This document shows, piece by piece, positions 7,645-15,309 of a stretch of DNA of 34,714 nt. The notes beneath the pieces were generated by a model, which was not told the DNA's origin, searched no databases, and was given only the letters and a program-made list of their open reading frames with translations. Numbering within the stretch: the stretch's first letter is position 1; every line of letters starts with the position of its first letter. The translations under genes were made by a program, and so were the position numbers. This stretch comes from Ruminococcus sp. (GTDB taxonomy: Bacteria > Bacillota > Clostridia > Oscillospirales > Ruminococcaceae): NCBI GenBank assembly GCA_014799785.1, contig JAAVHI010000071.1, positions 1 to 34,714 of the forward strand. The letters run 5' to 3'.

Positions 7645-9564
7645 ATGTCTAAGATCGGTAAATCAACACTGCTTGCTGTAAACTTTATGCTCGTACTTGC
7701 TATGACCACGATCATAGTTTTATTATGCATCGTTTTCTCAAAAGCCCAGACTGATAACCTTATGGATTCGGCGCGCATTGCGTCAAACGTCCTGGAATTT
7801 GAGATATCTTCAAAATGTTCCGAAACCGAAATGATCGCCAAGCTGTTCGCTGAGGATACATCCTTTGCCGAGTCCGTAAACAGCGGCGATAGAGAAGCCC
7901 TTTTAACTGCGTGGAACGGCATTAACAAATCGGACGGCATTTTCGGTCTGTTCCTCAACAGCGACGGTATCGTTGCCATGAAAACCGACAACTGCCAGCT
8001 TTCTTCGGAGGGTGTCTTCAATGCCATAGGCTCGGCGAAAAACGGTCTTTCCACCGACAGCGGCATACCACTCTATTACCGCAGCGTGTCTAAGAACAAC
8101 GGCATTACCGTTATTGTGGGCTATTCCTATGACGAGACCTCGGCGATCGACAACGTTTATGCACAGACGTCGAACCATGCTACGATATTCTGCGATAATC
8201 TCCGCATAGCTACCACCCTTATCGGTGAGGACGGCGAAAGAGCTGTCGGAACAACTATGAATTCAAACATATACGAAAAGGTTGTTACAAACGGCGAAAC
8301 ATACCAGCAGAAAACCAAGCTTTTCGGCGAGAACTACATGGCTACATATACTCCGATCATTGACGATTACGGGGTTATAAAGGGTGCGCTCTTTACGGGC
8401 TGTCCTATGGATAACGTTATTTCAAGCCGTAACCGCGCCGTCTTTATAGGAATTATCGCGGGAATACTGCTCATGGGCGTTGCGGCGGTAGGCGTTACGG
8501 TCTTTGTAAACAATCAGATCGTTGCCCCCGTAAACACCATTAAGGAAATGGCACGCCAGCTGGAGCAGGGAAATCTCAGCAACAACAGCGGTATTACCAA
8601 GCAGCTCAGGGACAACGAGATCGGAGAAGTTGCTCAGTCTATTTCTACGGCTGTTTCCATACTTAACGTTTATGTTACCGATATAGCAATGATGATGAAG
8701 GAAATGTCGAAGGGCAACTTCAGTTACTACTCGGATATAGAGTATAAAGGCGACTTTGCGGGAATTGCCGAGTCGAACAAGATACTGAAAAAGCAAATGC
8801 ACAACGTTGTGGAGGGCATTAATGCCTCCGCGGACGAGGTCTACAACGGCTCAACTATGATCGCAAACGGCTCTGCCAGCCTTGCTGACGGTACTACCCG
8901 TCAGGCGTCGTCGTCACAGGAGCTGTCCTTATCCGTTTCGGAGATCACCCAGAATATCCGGCTTAACGCTCAGAATGCCGAGAAAGCAAAGGCTCTTTCC
9001 AACAACTCGATCGACATGGTAAACAGTCAGAACGAGCAGATCGAGCATATGCTTTCGGCTATGACAAATATCGAAAACAGCGCCGCTGAGATCAGCAAGA
9101 TCATCAAGGCTATTGAGGATATTGCTTTCCAGACCAACATTCTTGCGCTTAATGCCGCTGTTGAGGCTGCCCGTGCGGGCGCGGCAGGCAAAGGCTTCGC
9201 CGTTGTTGCGGACGAGGTGCGCAATCTTGCAAACAAGTCTGCGGAGGCTGCAAACAACACGTCTGCGCTTATCGGAAGCTGTATCGAGGCGGTAAACAAC
9301 GGCTCCGAAATAGCTCACAGCACTGCCGACGCCATGGCGCAGGTTATCGAGATCACCAACGAAACCAACAATCTTATCGAAAGTATTGCAAATCAGACGA
9401 CCAAGCAGGCGGAGTCCGTACAGCTTATCAAATCGGAGATTGACAGCATTTCCGAGGTTATTTCCATGAACAGCGCTACCGCTCAGGAAAGCGCCGCAAG
9501 CTGCGAGGAGCTGAACGCTCAGGCTACAACTCTCCGCGACAGGATCGCGATTTTCCAGGTGTAA
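7645..9564 (+). CDS. Methyl-accepting chemotaxis protein (transmembrane chemoreceptor)
   Basis: 639 residues. A first membrane helix at about 8-30 is followed by an extracellular Cache-like sensor domain (about 30-260), a second membrane helix (about 265-290, rich in Ile/Gly/Val), a HAMP domain and a coiled-coil signalling domain. The hallmark hairpin tip ([20 protein letters not shown], then [15 protein letters not shown]) begins near residue 491 and controls CheA/CheW in this family. There is no C-terminal CheR-tethering pentapeptide; the protein ends in IAIFQV. Several Glu/Gln/Ala/Ser-rich heptads could be methylation sites. The start was chosen by AAAGGA 8 bases upstream; an in-frame TTG 42 codons earlier lies in the leader. 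No che or flagellar genes are nearby. The adjacent binding lipoprotein is a candidate ligand carrier for its sensor domain (inference). Confidence 0.95.
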   Translation: MSKIGKSTLLAVNFMLVLAMTTIIVLLCIVFSKAQTDNLMDSARIASNVLEFEISSKCSETEMIAKLFAEDTSFAESVNSGDREALLTAWNGINKSDGIFGLFLNSDGIVAMKTDNCQLSSEGVFNAIGSAKNGLSTDSGIPLYYRSVSKNNGITVIVGYSYDETSAIDNVYAQTSNHATIFCDNLRIATTLIGEDGERAVGTTMNSNIYEKVVTNGETYQQKTKLFGENYMATYTPIIDDYGVIKGALFTGCPMDNVISSRNRAVFIGIIAGILLMGVAAVGVTVFVNNQIVAPVNTIKEMARQLEQGNLSNNSGITKQLRDNEIGEVAQSISTAVSILNVYVTDIAMMMKEMSKGNFSYYSDIEYKGDFAGIAESNKILKKQMHNVVEGINASADEVYNGSTMIANGSASLADGTTRQASSSQELSLSVSEITQNIRLNAQNAEKAKALSNNSIDMVNSQNEQIEHMLSAMTNIENSAAEISKIIKAIEDIAFQTNILALNAAVEAARAGAAGKGFAVVADEVRNLANKSAEAANNTSALIGSCIEAVNNGSEIAHSTADAMAQVIEITNETNNLIESIANQTTKQAESVQLIKSEIDSISEVISMNSATAQESAASCEELNAQATTLRDRIAIFQV

Positions 9565-9598
9565 AGCTTTTGTGCTTGCAGTTTAGAATCGGTTTATA

Positions 9599-9695
9599 CT
9601 ATTTCACGACCTAAATGTGTTCAAAAAATTCAAACAAAAATTTGCGTATATGGTTTTTGTGCAGAATTTTTTGTTACACATTGGGAGTGAAATAG
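9599..9695. repeat. 97-nt near-perfect hairpin / MITE-like inverted repeat
   Basis: Four paired blocks nest around one loop: CTATTTCAC/GTGAAATAG (9599-9607 with 9687-9695), AATGTGT/ACACATT (9614-9620 with 9676-9682), CAAAAAATTC/GAATTTTTTG (9622-9631 with 9664-9673) and ACAAAAA/TTTTTGT (9634-9640 with 9654-9660). That gives 33 base pairs with small internal loops. It lies between the chemoreceptor stop and the rsmD promoter. I see no target-site duplication and no open frame. It could be a miniature inverted-repeat element, a small RNA or an RNase-processed 3' end. Confidence 0.7.
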
Positions 9696-9701
9696 GATTA
9701 G

Positions 9702-9739
9702 AGTTCGCAGAACTTCAATGGAGTACTGCGGACTTTTGC
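9702..9739 (+). terminator. Probable terminator of the chemoreceptor transcript
   Basis: AGTTCGCAG / CTGCGGACT (9702-9710 with 9726-9734, one G-T pair, with an inner ACT/AGT) is followed by TTTT and then GCTTT. The stem is good but the T tract is interrupted. Confidence 0.55.
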
Positions 9740-9776
9740 TTTAGAAAAAATTAACATTTAATATTTACAATATGCC

Positions 9777-9805
9777 TTTACAAATCGGGCAAAATAATGT
9801 ATAAT
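9777..9805 (+). promoter_or_regulatory. Promoter of the rsmD-coaD operon
   Basis: TTTACA (9777-9782), a 17-bp spacer and TATAAT (9800-9805), about 38 bases ahead of the rsmD ATG. Confidence 0.75.
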
Positions 9806-9843
9806 AAATATTTACAGGAAGTTTTTTAGGAAGGATTTTTGCC

Positions 9844-10401
9844 ATGCGTGTTATAACCGGCTCTGCAAGAGGCAGACGGCTTTCCGCCCCGGCGGGACTG
9901 GACGTGCGTCCTACTGCCGATAAAGTCAAGGAGGCCGTTTTTTCTGTTGTACAGTTCGATCTTGCAGGCTCAGCCGTACTTGATCTGTTCGCAGGTTCGG
10001 GTCAGCTTGGAATAGAGGCGCTTTCACGCGGAGCTAAATCCTGCGTTTTTGTGGACAGCTCCCGCATTTCGGTTGAGACCGCTAAGGAAAATATCGCCGC
10101 TGCGGGCTTCCGGAACGAATCGACAGTTATGAACTCCGACGCGGAACAGTACCTCAGAATGTGCAGACAAGCTTTCGATATTGCTTTTATCGACCCGCCC
10201 TACAAAAAGAGCCTCATTGAAAAGGTAATGCCGCTGCTGTGCGGTCATATGTCTGACAGGGGCATTGCAGTGTGCGAGCACGAAAAAGGGCTGGAGCTTC
10301 CCGAAAGCTTCGGAGAACTCGTGAAAAGCAAGACCTACAGATACGGCAAAACGGAAGTCACGCTCTACAGACGGCGCGGAAATGAGGAAGAATTGGAATG
10401 A
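9844..10401 (+). CDS. rsmD: 16S rRNA (guanine-966-N2)-methyltransferase RsmD
   Basis: 185 residues, the normal RsmD length. It methylates N2 of G966 in 16S rRNA with S-adenosylmethionine during small-subunit assembly. The family opening MRVITGSARGRRL is present, followed by RPTADKVKEAVFSV, the SAM-binding loop FAGSGQLG (49-56) and the catalytic DPPY (117-120) that places the target base. AGGAAGG precedes the ATG. The stop overlaps the start of coaD by four bases (ATGA), a layout that usually means coupled translation. The rsmD-coaD pairing is common in bacteria. Confidence 0.95.
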   Translation: MRVITGSARGRRLSAPAGLDVRPTADKVKEAVFSVVQFDLAGSAVLDLFAGSGQLGIEALSRGAKSCVFVDSSRISVETAKENIAAAGFRNESTVMNSDAEQYLRMCRQAFDIAFIDPPYKKSLIEKVMPLLCGHMSDRGIAVCEHEKGLELPESFGELVKSKTYRYGKTEVTLYRRRGNEEELE

Positions 10402-10904
10402 ACAACAGAAGAGTAGCGGTTTGTCCGGGAAGCTTTGATCCGGTCACATTCGGACACAGGGACATCATTAAGCGCGCCTCTCAGCTTTTCGACAAGGTTA
10501 TTGTGCTGGTGTCGGTAAATGCGGTCAAGAACCCAAGCTTTACCGCCGTTGAACGCGTTAAAATGATAGAAAAGGTCACGGCGAACATCGACAACGTGGT
10601 AATAGACATATGGGACGGACTGCTTGCTGATTACGTCAAAAGCGTGAACGCCTGCGCGATCATAAAGGGGCTCAGGGCGGTCTCCGACTTTGAGTATGAG
10701 TTCCAGATGGCTCTGGCTAACAAGATGCTCTACGACGGCGCAGAAACGGTCTTTCTCACCACAAGCGCGGAAAATATGTACCTTTCTTCAAGCGTTGTGA
10801 AGCAGATAGCCGCTTTCGGCGGAGATATCAGCCACTTTGTACCCCAATGCATTCTTGAGGACATCAAAGCCCGTCTCTGGAAAAAGCCGGACGAAATGAA
10901 GTAG
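10398..10904 (+). CDS. coaD: Phosphopantetheine adenylyltransferase
   Basis: 168 residues. It transfers AMP from ATP to 4'-phosphopantetheine, the penultimate step of coenzyme A synthesis. The nucleotidyltransferase signature GSFDPVTFGH (11-20, T/HxGH form) is present, as are KGLRAVSDFEYE (90-101) and the C-terminal SSSVVKQ (130-136), which stands in for the usual SSTxVR motif. The start overlaps rsmD. Length and motifs are complete. Confidence 0.97.
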   Translation: MNNRRVAVCPGSFDPVTFGHRDIIKRASQLFDKVIVLVSVNAVKNPSFTAVERVKMIEKVTANIDNVVIDIWDGLLADYVKSVNACAIIKGLRAVSDFEYEFQMALANKMLYDGAETVFLTTSAENMYLSSSVVKQIAAFGGDISHFVPQCILEDIKARLWKKPDEMK

Positions 10905-10930
10905 CCCTTTTACTGAAAGGATGGTAAAAT

Positions 10931-11440
10931 ATGATTATTGACGATATTCTTGATATGATGGACGACCTGCTCGACAGCGCTGCGTCAGTTCCGTTTTCGG
11001 TGAAAAAATCCATTATCGACTGCGACCAGATGCGGGATTACATAAACGAGATCAGGCTCAATCTTCCGCAGGAAATAAAGCAGGCAAAGCTTATCGTGCG
11101 TGACCGCCAGTCCATTATGAGCGAAGCCACCAAAGAGGCCGACGCCGTTATACGCCGCGCCGAAGACAGGGCAAAGGTCATTGTGTCCAACGACGAGATA
11201 ACCAAGGCGGCTAAAGCAAGGGCGGCCGATATTCTCAATCAGGCGCAGGGCAAGGCAAAGGAAATAAAAAATGTTGCCAACAAATATATCGACGACGTTC
11301 TCGTTCGCTCGGAGGAATGCTTGCAGGCAAATCTTGCGGACATAAGAAAGACCCGTCAGGCTATCAAGACGCTTCCCGCACAGAACATTCCCCCTCAGCA
11401 GACTATCCAGAACGGCGGAACAGCTTTTCCCAAAAAATAA
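10931..11440 (+). CDS. Coiled-coil protein of unknown function
   Basis: 169 residues with no signal peptide or membrane segment. The middle (about 50-145) is a highly charged helical stretch rich in Ala, Lys, Glu and Arg, with heptad spacing. It resembles the stalk-like coiled coils of ATP-synthase subunit B/E or DivIVA-type proteins. The tail is rich in Pro and Gln. The ATG follows AAAGGATGG, 26 bases after coaD, in the same operon, and a strong terminator follows. Automated pipelines may label such proteins ATPase or ATP synthase subunit on coiled-coil similarity alone; I see no catalytic motif and do not assign that role. The shared operon with coaD suggests a housekeeping or envelope/division role, but this is inference. 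Confidence 0.8.
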   Translation: MIIDDILDMMDDLLDSAASVPFSVKKSIIDCDQMRDYINEIRLNLPQEIKQAKLIVRDRQSIMSEATKEADAVIRRAEDRAKVIVSNDEITKAAKARAADILNQAQGKAKEIKNVANKYIDDVLVRSEECLQANLADIRKTRQAIKTLPAQNIPPQQTIQNGGTAFPKK

Positions 11441-11452
11441 AAAGAATATATC

Positions 11453-11488
11453 AGCGGTCGGGAAACAGTTTCCCGACCGCTTTTTATT
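11453..11488 (+). terminator. Terminator of the rsmD-coaD operon
   Basis: A perfect 13-bp stem (11453-11465 with 11469-11481, 3-nt loop) is followed by TTTTATTATTTTT. Confidence 0.92.
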
Positions 11489-11512
11489 ATTTTTGCACAA
11501 GGCTTTATACGC

Positions 11513-11550
11513 AATTATCCCCGCTGTACTAAGGCACAGCGGGGATAATT
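11513..11550 (-). terminator. Strong hairpin downstream of the Ig-repeat protein gene
   Basis: A perfect 15-bp stem (11513-11527 with 11536-11550, 8-nt loop) lies 22 bases past the minus-strand stop. The T tract on either strand is short, so it may act as a partial terminator or an RNA-stabilising 3' end between convergent genes. Confidence 0.7.
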
Positions 11551-11572
11551 CTATAGATAGTTCAGCACGGTA

Positions 11573-13315
11573 TCAGTTTCCCTTAGGAAGAGCTGTGCTG
11601 ATATTTGCCCATGCAAGCTGATGCTGCGTGGAATCCTGCGAATAGTTGCAGAGAACATAAACGGTCTTTGTTCCGTATCCTGCCGCCAATACATACTCGC
11701 CGTTTGCGGTATTGGGTGTAGGAGAAGTCTCATACATAACGTACGGCTCATAAACGCCTGTATCGTTCTTGATAGCTTCGTTTCTCTTGAGAATGTCAAC
11801 GCCCTTCTTAGGAACGACCATGTATCTCCATACGCCGCTCTTGGTGTACATTACAACATCATCGGTCTGAGCATTTACCGTCGGGTAAGTGTTATAGATC
11901 GTGTAGTAGTTGTACGTATTGCTGGAGCCCTTGTCATCGGTGATGATCTTGTCGATCTTATCCTGATCATAGTTGTAAGGAACAAGCATATATCTTGTTA
12001 CCGACTTGCCTGTGGAGGCGTCGATAACGCTCCATGTTTTTACATCGTCCCAATTATCCTGAACATTAGGTCTCTCGTTATAAACGGTGTAATACTCAAA
12101 TCTGCCGTTGTACTTAGCGATAGCAGTATTGAGCTTTACCTTGTCATAATTTGCGGGAAGCAGAACATATCTTGTGCCGTAGTTGTAAACGGAATTTGTG
12201 TGGCTGAACTCGCTGTAAGTGTCGTTGTTGGAAATTCTGCCGGGTCTTGCGGTATAAACCTCATAGTACGAATACTTGTTAAGCTTCTGAGCTATAACGG
12301 TATTTGCATAAGCGGGGTCGTAATTTGCGGGAACCAGCATATAGTAAGTTGTGTAGCTGTTTGCGCTGACTGAAATTATCTTATCAGTCGAAAGCAGCAG
12401 GGAAGTAGGTCTTGTAGGATACAGCTCATAGTACGCAAGATTGTTGGTAACGGTAATAGGCACGTCAACATACTTCTTGGTATTGCTCTTGTCGTAGAAT
12501 CTTACTGTAGTTGTACCAGCGGAAACGCCCTTAACAGTGAAATTCTTGTAATTTCCGGAAGTTGTGCCCGCAGTTACGGTAGCGATCTTGGAATTGGTTA
12601 CAGAGAAGTTCAGGTTCTTGAGATCAGTGCTGTACACCTGAAGGGTAGCGGTAGCGTTTGCATTTACGCTTACGCTCTGAGAAAGGGGAATGATATTGGT
12701 ATTGCTGTTGGTTGTGCTTGTATCGTCATCCTCGTACAGGCTGTCGCCAACGTTTACGTCAATGTACTTGTAGCAGGTCGAGGGATACTTCTTAAGGTAA
12801 ACCTTAATTCTTGCGGTACCCGTACCCTTTGCGGTGATCTTGACCTTGATCTTGTTGCCGTCCCACTCAACGGGCTTTACCCATGAAGCGGTTGCAACGC
12901 TCTTGTTGGTAGTGCCGACGGTAAGACCGCTGTGAGAGCCCTTTACGGTCAGCGTAACGATCTGCGAATCGCCCGCAGAGTCAAGCTCGACCTCAGAGGG
13001 ACTTGCGGTAATTTTAGCCGCAACTACGGTTACCTTGCACTTGAGAGTAGTGCTGCCTGTCTTGGCATACACATATGTAGTGCCGGGAGCCTTGCCGACT
13101 ACCTTGCCCTTTGACACGGTAGCAATAGACTTGTCGCCCGTGGACCATGTTACGTTGGAAGCGCCAGAAACCGTAAGAGTAGTCTGATAACCCTTTGTAA
13201 CGGTAACGGACGTTTTGCTGAGCTTTGCCGCCGCGCTTGACGGAACAGCCATGAGTGATACGACCATAAATACTGCTAAGAAAATGCTGAGCAGTGATTT
13301 AAAGGTTTTTTTCAT
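11573..13315 (-). CDS. Secreted protein with Ig-like domains and five novel tandem repeats
   Basis: 580 residues with a clear Sec signal (MKKTFKSLLSIFLAVFMVV, cleavage near SSAAA, about residue 29). Residues 30-98 form a BIG2-like Ig domain (GYQTTLTVSGASNVTWSTGD, then GKAPGTTYVYA). Two further Ig-like segments lie at about 100-190 and 205-292, joined by an acidic/Thr/Asn linker. The C-terminal half is five tandem units starting at residues 295, 350, 408, 470 and 524. Each has a YYxxYxxxP start and a later RYMLVPxNYD-type core; the fifth is degenerate. There is no LPxTG, SLH, dockerin or C-terminal membrane helix, so the protein is probably released or held non-covalently. The ATG follows GGAGGA. 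The promoter and phased upstream repeats suggest regulated expression. The function is not known; adhesion or surface display is a guess from the Ig domains. Confidence 0.88.
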   Translation of the reverse strand: MKKTFKSLLSIFLAVFMVVSLMAVPSSAAAKLSKTSVTVTKGYQTTLTVSGASNVTWSTGDKSIATVSKGKVVGKAPGTTYVYAKTGSTTLKCKVTVVAAKITASPSEVELDSAGDSQIVTLTVKGSHSGLTVGTTNKSVATASWVKPVEWDGNKIKVKITAKGTGTARIKVYLKKYPSTCYKYIDVNVGDSLYEDDDTSTTNSNTNIIPLSQSVSVNANATATLQVYSTDLKNLNFSVTNSKIATVTAGTTSGNYKNFTVKGVSAGTTTVRFYDKSNTKKYVDVPITVTNNLAYYELYPTRPTSLLLSTDKIISVSANSYTTYYMLVPANYDPAYANTVIAQKLNKYSYYEVYTARPGRISNNDTYSEFSHTNSVYNYGTRYVLLPANYDKVKLNTAIAKYNGRFEYYTVYNERPNVQDNWDDVKTWSVIDASTGKSVTRYMLVPYNYDQDKIDKIITDDKGSSNTYNYYTIYNTYPTVNAQTDDVVMYTKSGVWRYMVVPKKGVDILKRNEAIKNDTGVYEPYVMYETSPTPNTANGEYVLAAGYGTKTVYVLCNYSQDSTQHQLAWANISTALPKGN

Positions 13316-13362
13316 ATTGAATTCCTCCGTTTCTTTCAGAATTTATTTTATGTTGTAAACTT

Positions 13363-13391
13363 ATTCTAACACTAAATTTAAATAATGTCAA
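13363..13391 (-). promoter_or_regulatory. Promoter of the Ig-repeat protein gene
   Basis: On the minus strand, TTGACA (13386-13391), a 17-bp spacer and TAGAAT (13363-13368), about 45 bases ahead of the start codon. Confidence 0.75.
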
Positions 13392-13412
13392 GAAAATATC
13401 GAGAACAATACG

Positions 13413-13440
13413 GTGACAAATAGTGACAATCCAGTAACAA
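13413..13440 (-). promoter_or_regulatory. Three helically phased direct repeats upstream of the promoter
   Basis: On the plus strand, GTGACAA (13413), GTGACAA (13423) and GTAACAA (13434) repeat every 10-11 bases, about one helical turn. On the minus strand this reads TTGTNAC three times. They sit just upstream (22-49 bases) of the -35 box of the Ig-repeat protein gene. This is the layout of an activator site contacted on one DNA face. The cognate regulator is unknown. Confidence 0.5.
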
Positions 13441-13445
13441 ATTGT

Positions 13446-13988
13446 CTATAGCCTGTAACAATTCACATCTGCGCCGTCAAGGGAGCGGATAGTGAACACG
13501 CTGTTTTCGTACACCATATAGGTCTTGGGGTTGTTCTCCTTGGGGAGAGAAACCGAACCCGGGTTCATGTAGATATAGTCCCTGCTGTCGTTAAAAGTCT
13601 GAATGTGGGTGTGCCCGTGGAGCAGGATATCTCCGCGGGAAAGTGCGGGCGGGTTTTCGGTGTTGTATATGTGTCCGTGGGTGAGAAAGACCGTCCTGCC
13701 GTCCAGCCAGAGCATGGCGTAGTCCGCCATAATCGGGAACGTCAGTACCATCTGGTCCACCTCGGTATCGCAGTTTCCGCGGACGCAGAGCAGTTTTTCC
13801 CGCCGTCCGTTCAGCATTTCGATAACCTTTTTCGGCGCGTAGCCGTTCGGCAGGTCGTTTCTCGGGCCGTGGTACAAAATATCCCCCAGCAGGAAAAGCT
13901 TGTCCGCTTTTTCCTCATCGAAGCGTTTCAGCATTTTTTCGCAGCAGTCCGCGTCTCCGTGGATATCGGACGCAAACATCAGTTTCAT
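13446..13988 (-). CDS. YfcE/MJ0936-type metallophosphodiesterase
   Basis: 180 residues of the calcineurin-like phosphoesterase fold. All metal-binding motifs are present: DIHGD (Asp8, His10), GDILYHGPRNDLP (Asp36), GNCD (Asn72), THGH (from His104) and HGHTH (124-128), then the family ending NPGSVSLP. Characterised members hydrolyse phosphodiesters with Mn2+; the physiological substrate is usually unknown. I moved the start to the ATG at 13988, preceded by AGGAGGG; the upstream extension has no ribosome site. It is the last gene of the long minus-strand run and follows the DUF4177 gene by 34 bases. Confidence 0.92.
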   Translation of the reverse strand: MKLMFASDIHGDADCCEKMLKRFDEEKADKLFLLGDILYHGPRNDLPNGYAPKKVIEMLNGRREKLLCVRGNCDTEVDQMVLTFPIMADYAMLWLDGRTVFLTHGHIYNTENPPALSRGDILLHGHTHIQTFNDSRDYIYMNPGSVSLPKENNPKTYMVYENSVFTIRSLDGADVNCYRL

Positions 13989-14022
13989 AAGTACCCTCCT
14001 TGCGTGTTTGGCATAAAGAATA

Positions 14023-14208
14023 TCACTTGTCTTTCTCAAAGATCAGATCCATTTCCTTAATCTTTCCGTAATCGGTGATATCGGTTGGGATATAGCCCGC
14101 GTAGCGGTAGCCCTTTTCGGCATACTCGTCGATTATCTTCCTATGCTCATTGGACCCTGCTCCCACAAATTTCCCTATGTGCAGCTTGACATATTCGTAT
14201 TTTTTCAT
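14023..14208 (-). CDS. DUF4177-type small protein
   Basis: 61 residues, basic and soluble, with the family layout: a short strand (YEYVKLHIG), then a helix (EHRKIIDEYAEKGYRYAGYIP), then a closing strand (MDLIFEKD). DUF4177 proteins are about 50-70 residues long and of unknown function. The ATG follows AAGGAGG at good spacing. It sits between the aldose epimerase (23-base gap) and the phosphodiesterase (34-base gap) in one transcription direction. Confidence 0.85.
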   Translation of the reverse strand: MKKYEYVKLHIGKFVGAGSNEHRKIIDEYAEKGYRYAGYIPTDITDYGKIKEMDLIFEKDK

Positions 14209-14231
14209 ATGTGACCTCCTTACGGGCAGGG

Positions 14232-15245
14232 TCAGGCCTTTGTAAAGAACCTCTGAGATACCGTGTAATTCTCATTGGGAGCGATTTCCGCATAGCCGCT
14301 TTCCTCGCGGGGAATGTCCAGATTGGGAGCGTTTACCTGCGCGGTCATAGGCTCGGGACAGAAATAATTCTTGAAGCCCTTGTCGTTCCATACTATCCAG
14401 AATTTGTACTTGTCCTCAGCCTCATAGCAAAGCCTTTTTCCGCTTTCCGTATCGGTCATAACGCAGCCATGGAAGTCCTCTCCGTCAAGCTTGAGCGTTC
14501 CGCCGAAGTACATATCGTTGCAGATATTTTTCAGTACGGGGACTTTGCCCTTTATGTACTCCTTGTCGTACTTGTTAAGCTCCGACACCGTTCCGTCGGG
14601 AAGCCATCTGCGCTTGTTGAAGTTGATCTTCTTTACCGCGGGAACTTGCAGACGGATATTTTCCGGTTTGCCGCCGTCCACAAAGGGAGCGTTTATGGTT
14701 GTGTGGGTTGCGATAGAAATAGGCATCATCTTGTCGGAATTGTTGGTCAGAGAGATTGTGTGTTTCATGCCTTTTTCGGAAAGCTCGATAGTAATTTCCG
14801 CAGTAAATTTTATGGGGAAACAGGTGTAGAAAAAGTCGTTTTCGTCGTAAACATATTCCGTTGTAACATAAGCTTTTCCGTCCTCGGCGGCAAGAGCCTT
14901 TATTTTGTGAGCGCGCTTCTGCAAAAAGCCGTGGAGGTGATTGCCGAACTTGCCCTCGTTCACGGGGAGGTGATACTCTCCGTCGGAGGTTTTCAGCAAG
15001 CCGCCGTCAAGACGGTTGGGCAGGTACAGCGTGGGAAGTCCCCACACTTCGGTGGAGTTCATGATCTCCGCAATGCTCACGTCGTCGCTGTAGCGGAAAA
15101 CCTCAATGCCCATGTCGTTGTTCCGAAGTCTCAGGACGTTGCTGCCGATTTGGGGAGCGACTACCGCGTAATAGCCTCCCGCGGCAAGCTCCACCGCTTC
15201 GATACCCTTGTGGTCTGCTTTTCTTGCGTAAAATTCATTTGCCAT
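14232..15245 (-). CDS. Aldose 1-epimerase family protein (GalM-like)
   Basis: 337 residues of the galactose-mutarotase fold. GalM enzymes interconvert alpha and beta anomers of free aldoses. Visible family features are PTLYLPNRLDGG (71-82), GNHLHGF (101-107, carrying the active-site His), THTTINAPF with a second conserved His, and a late Glu in the C-terminal part (YFCPEPMTAQVNAPN). There is no signal peptide. AAAGGAG precedes the ATG. The sugar could be glucose, galactose, mannose or a sugar phosphate (some members act as YeaD-like hexose-6-phosphate epimerases). The 64-base gap upstream lacks a clear promoter, so it is probably co-transcribed with the radical SAM gene. Confidence 0.9.
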   Translation of the reverse strand: MANEFYARKADHKGIEAVELAAGGYYAVVAPQIGSNVLRLRNNDMGIEVFRYSDDVSIAEIMNSTEVWGLPTLYLPNRLDGGLLKTSDGEYHLPVNEGKFGNHLHGFLQKRAHKIKALAAEDGKAYVTTEYVYDENDFFYTCFPIKFTAEITIELSEKGMKHTISLTNNSDKMMPISIATHTTINAPFVDGGKPENIRLQVPAVKKINFNKRRWLPDGTVSELNKYDKEYIKGKVPVLKNICNDMYFGGTLKLDGEDFHGCVMTDTESGKRLCYEAEDKYKFWIVWNDKGFKNYFCPEPMTAQVNAPNLDIPREESGYAEIAPNENYTVSQRFFTKA

Positions 15246-15309
15246 TTTTGAGTTCTCCTTTATAATAAATTTTTATGAGAATAGTCTGCGCGTTTTCCCT
15301 GCCGCCGGC

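Noticed and set aside
14211..15251. Plus-strand open frame (346 codons) opposite the aldose epimerase
   Set aside because: Mirror frame of a gene with intact family motifs and a good ribosome site; no motif of its own.
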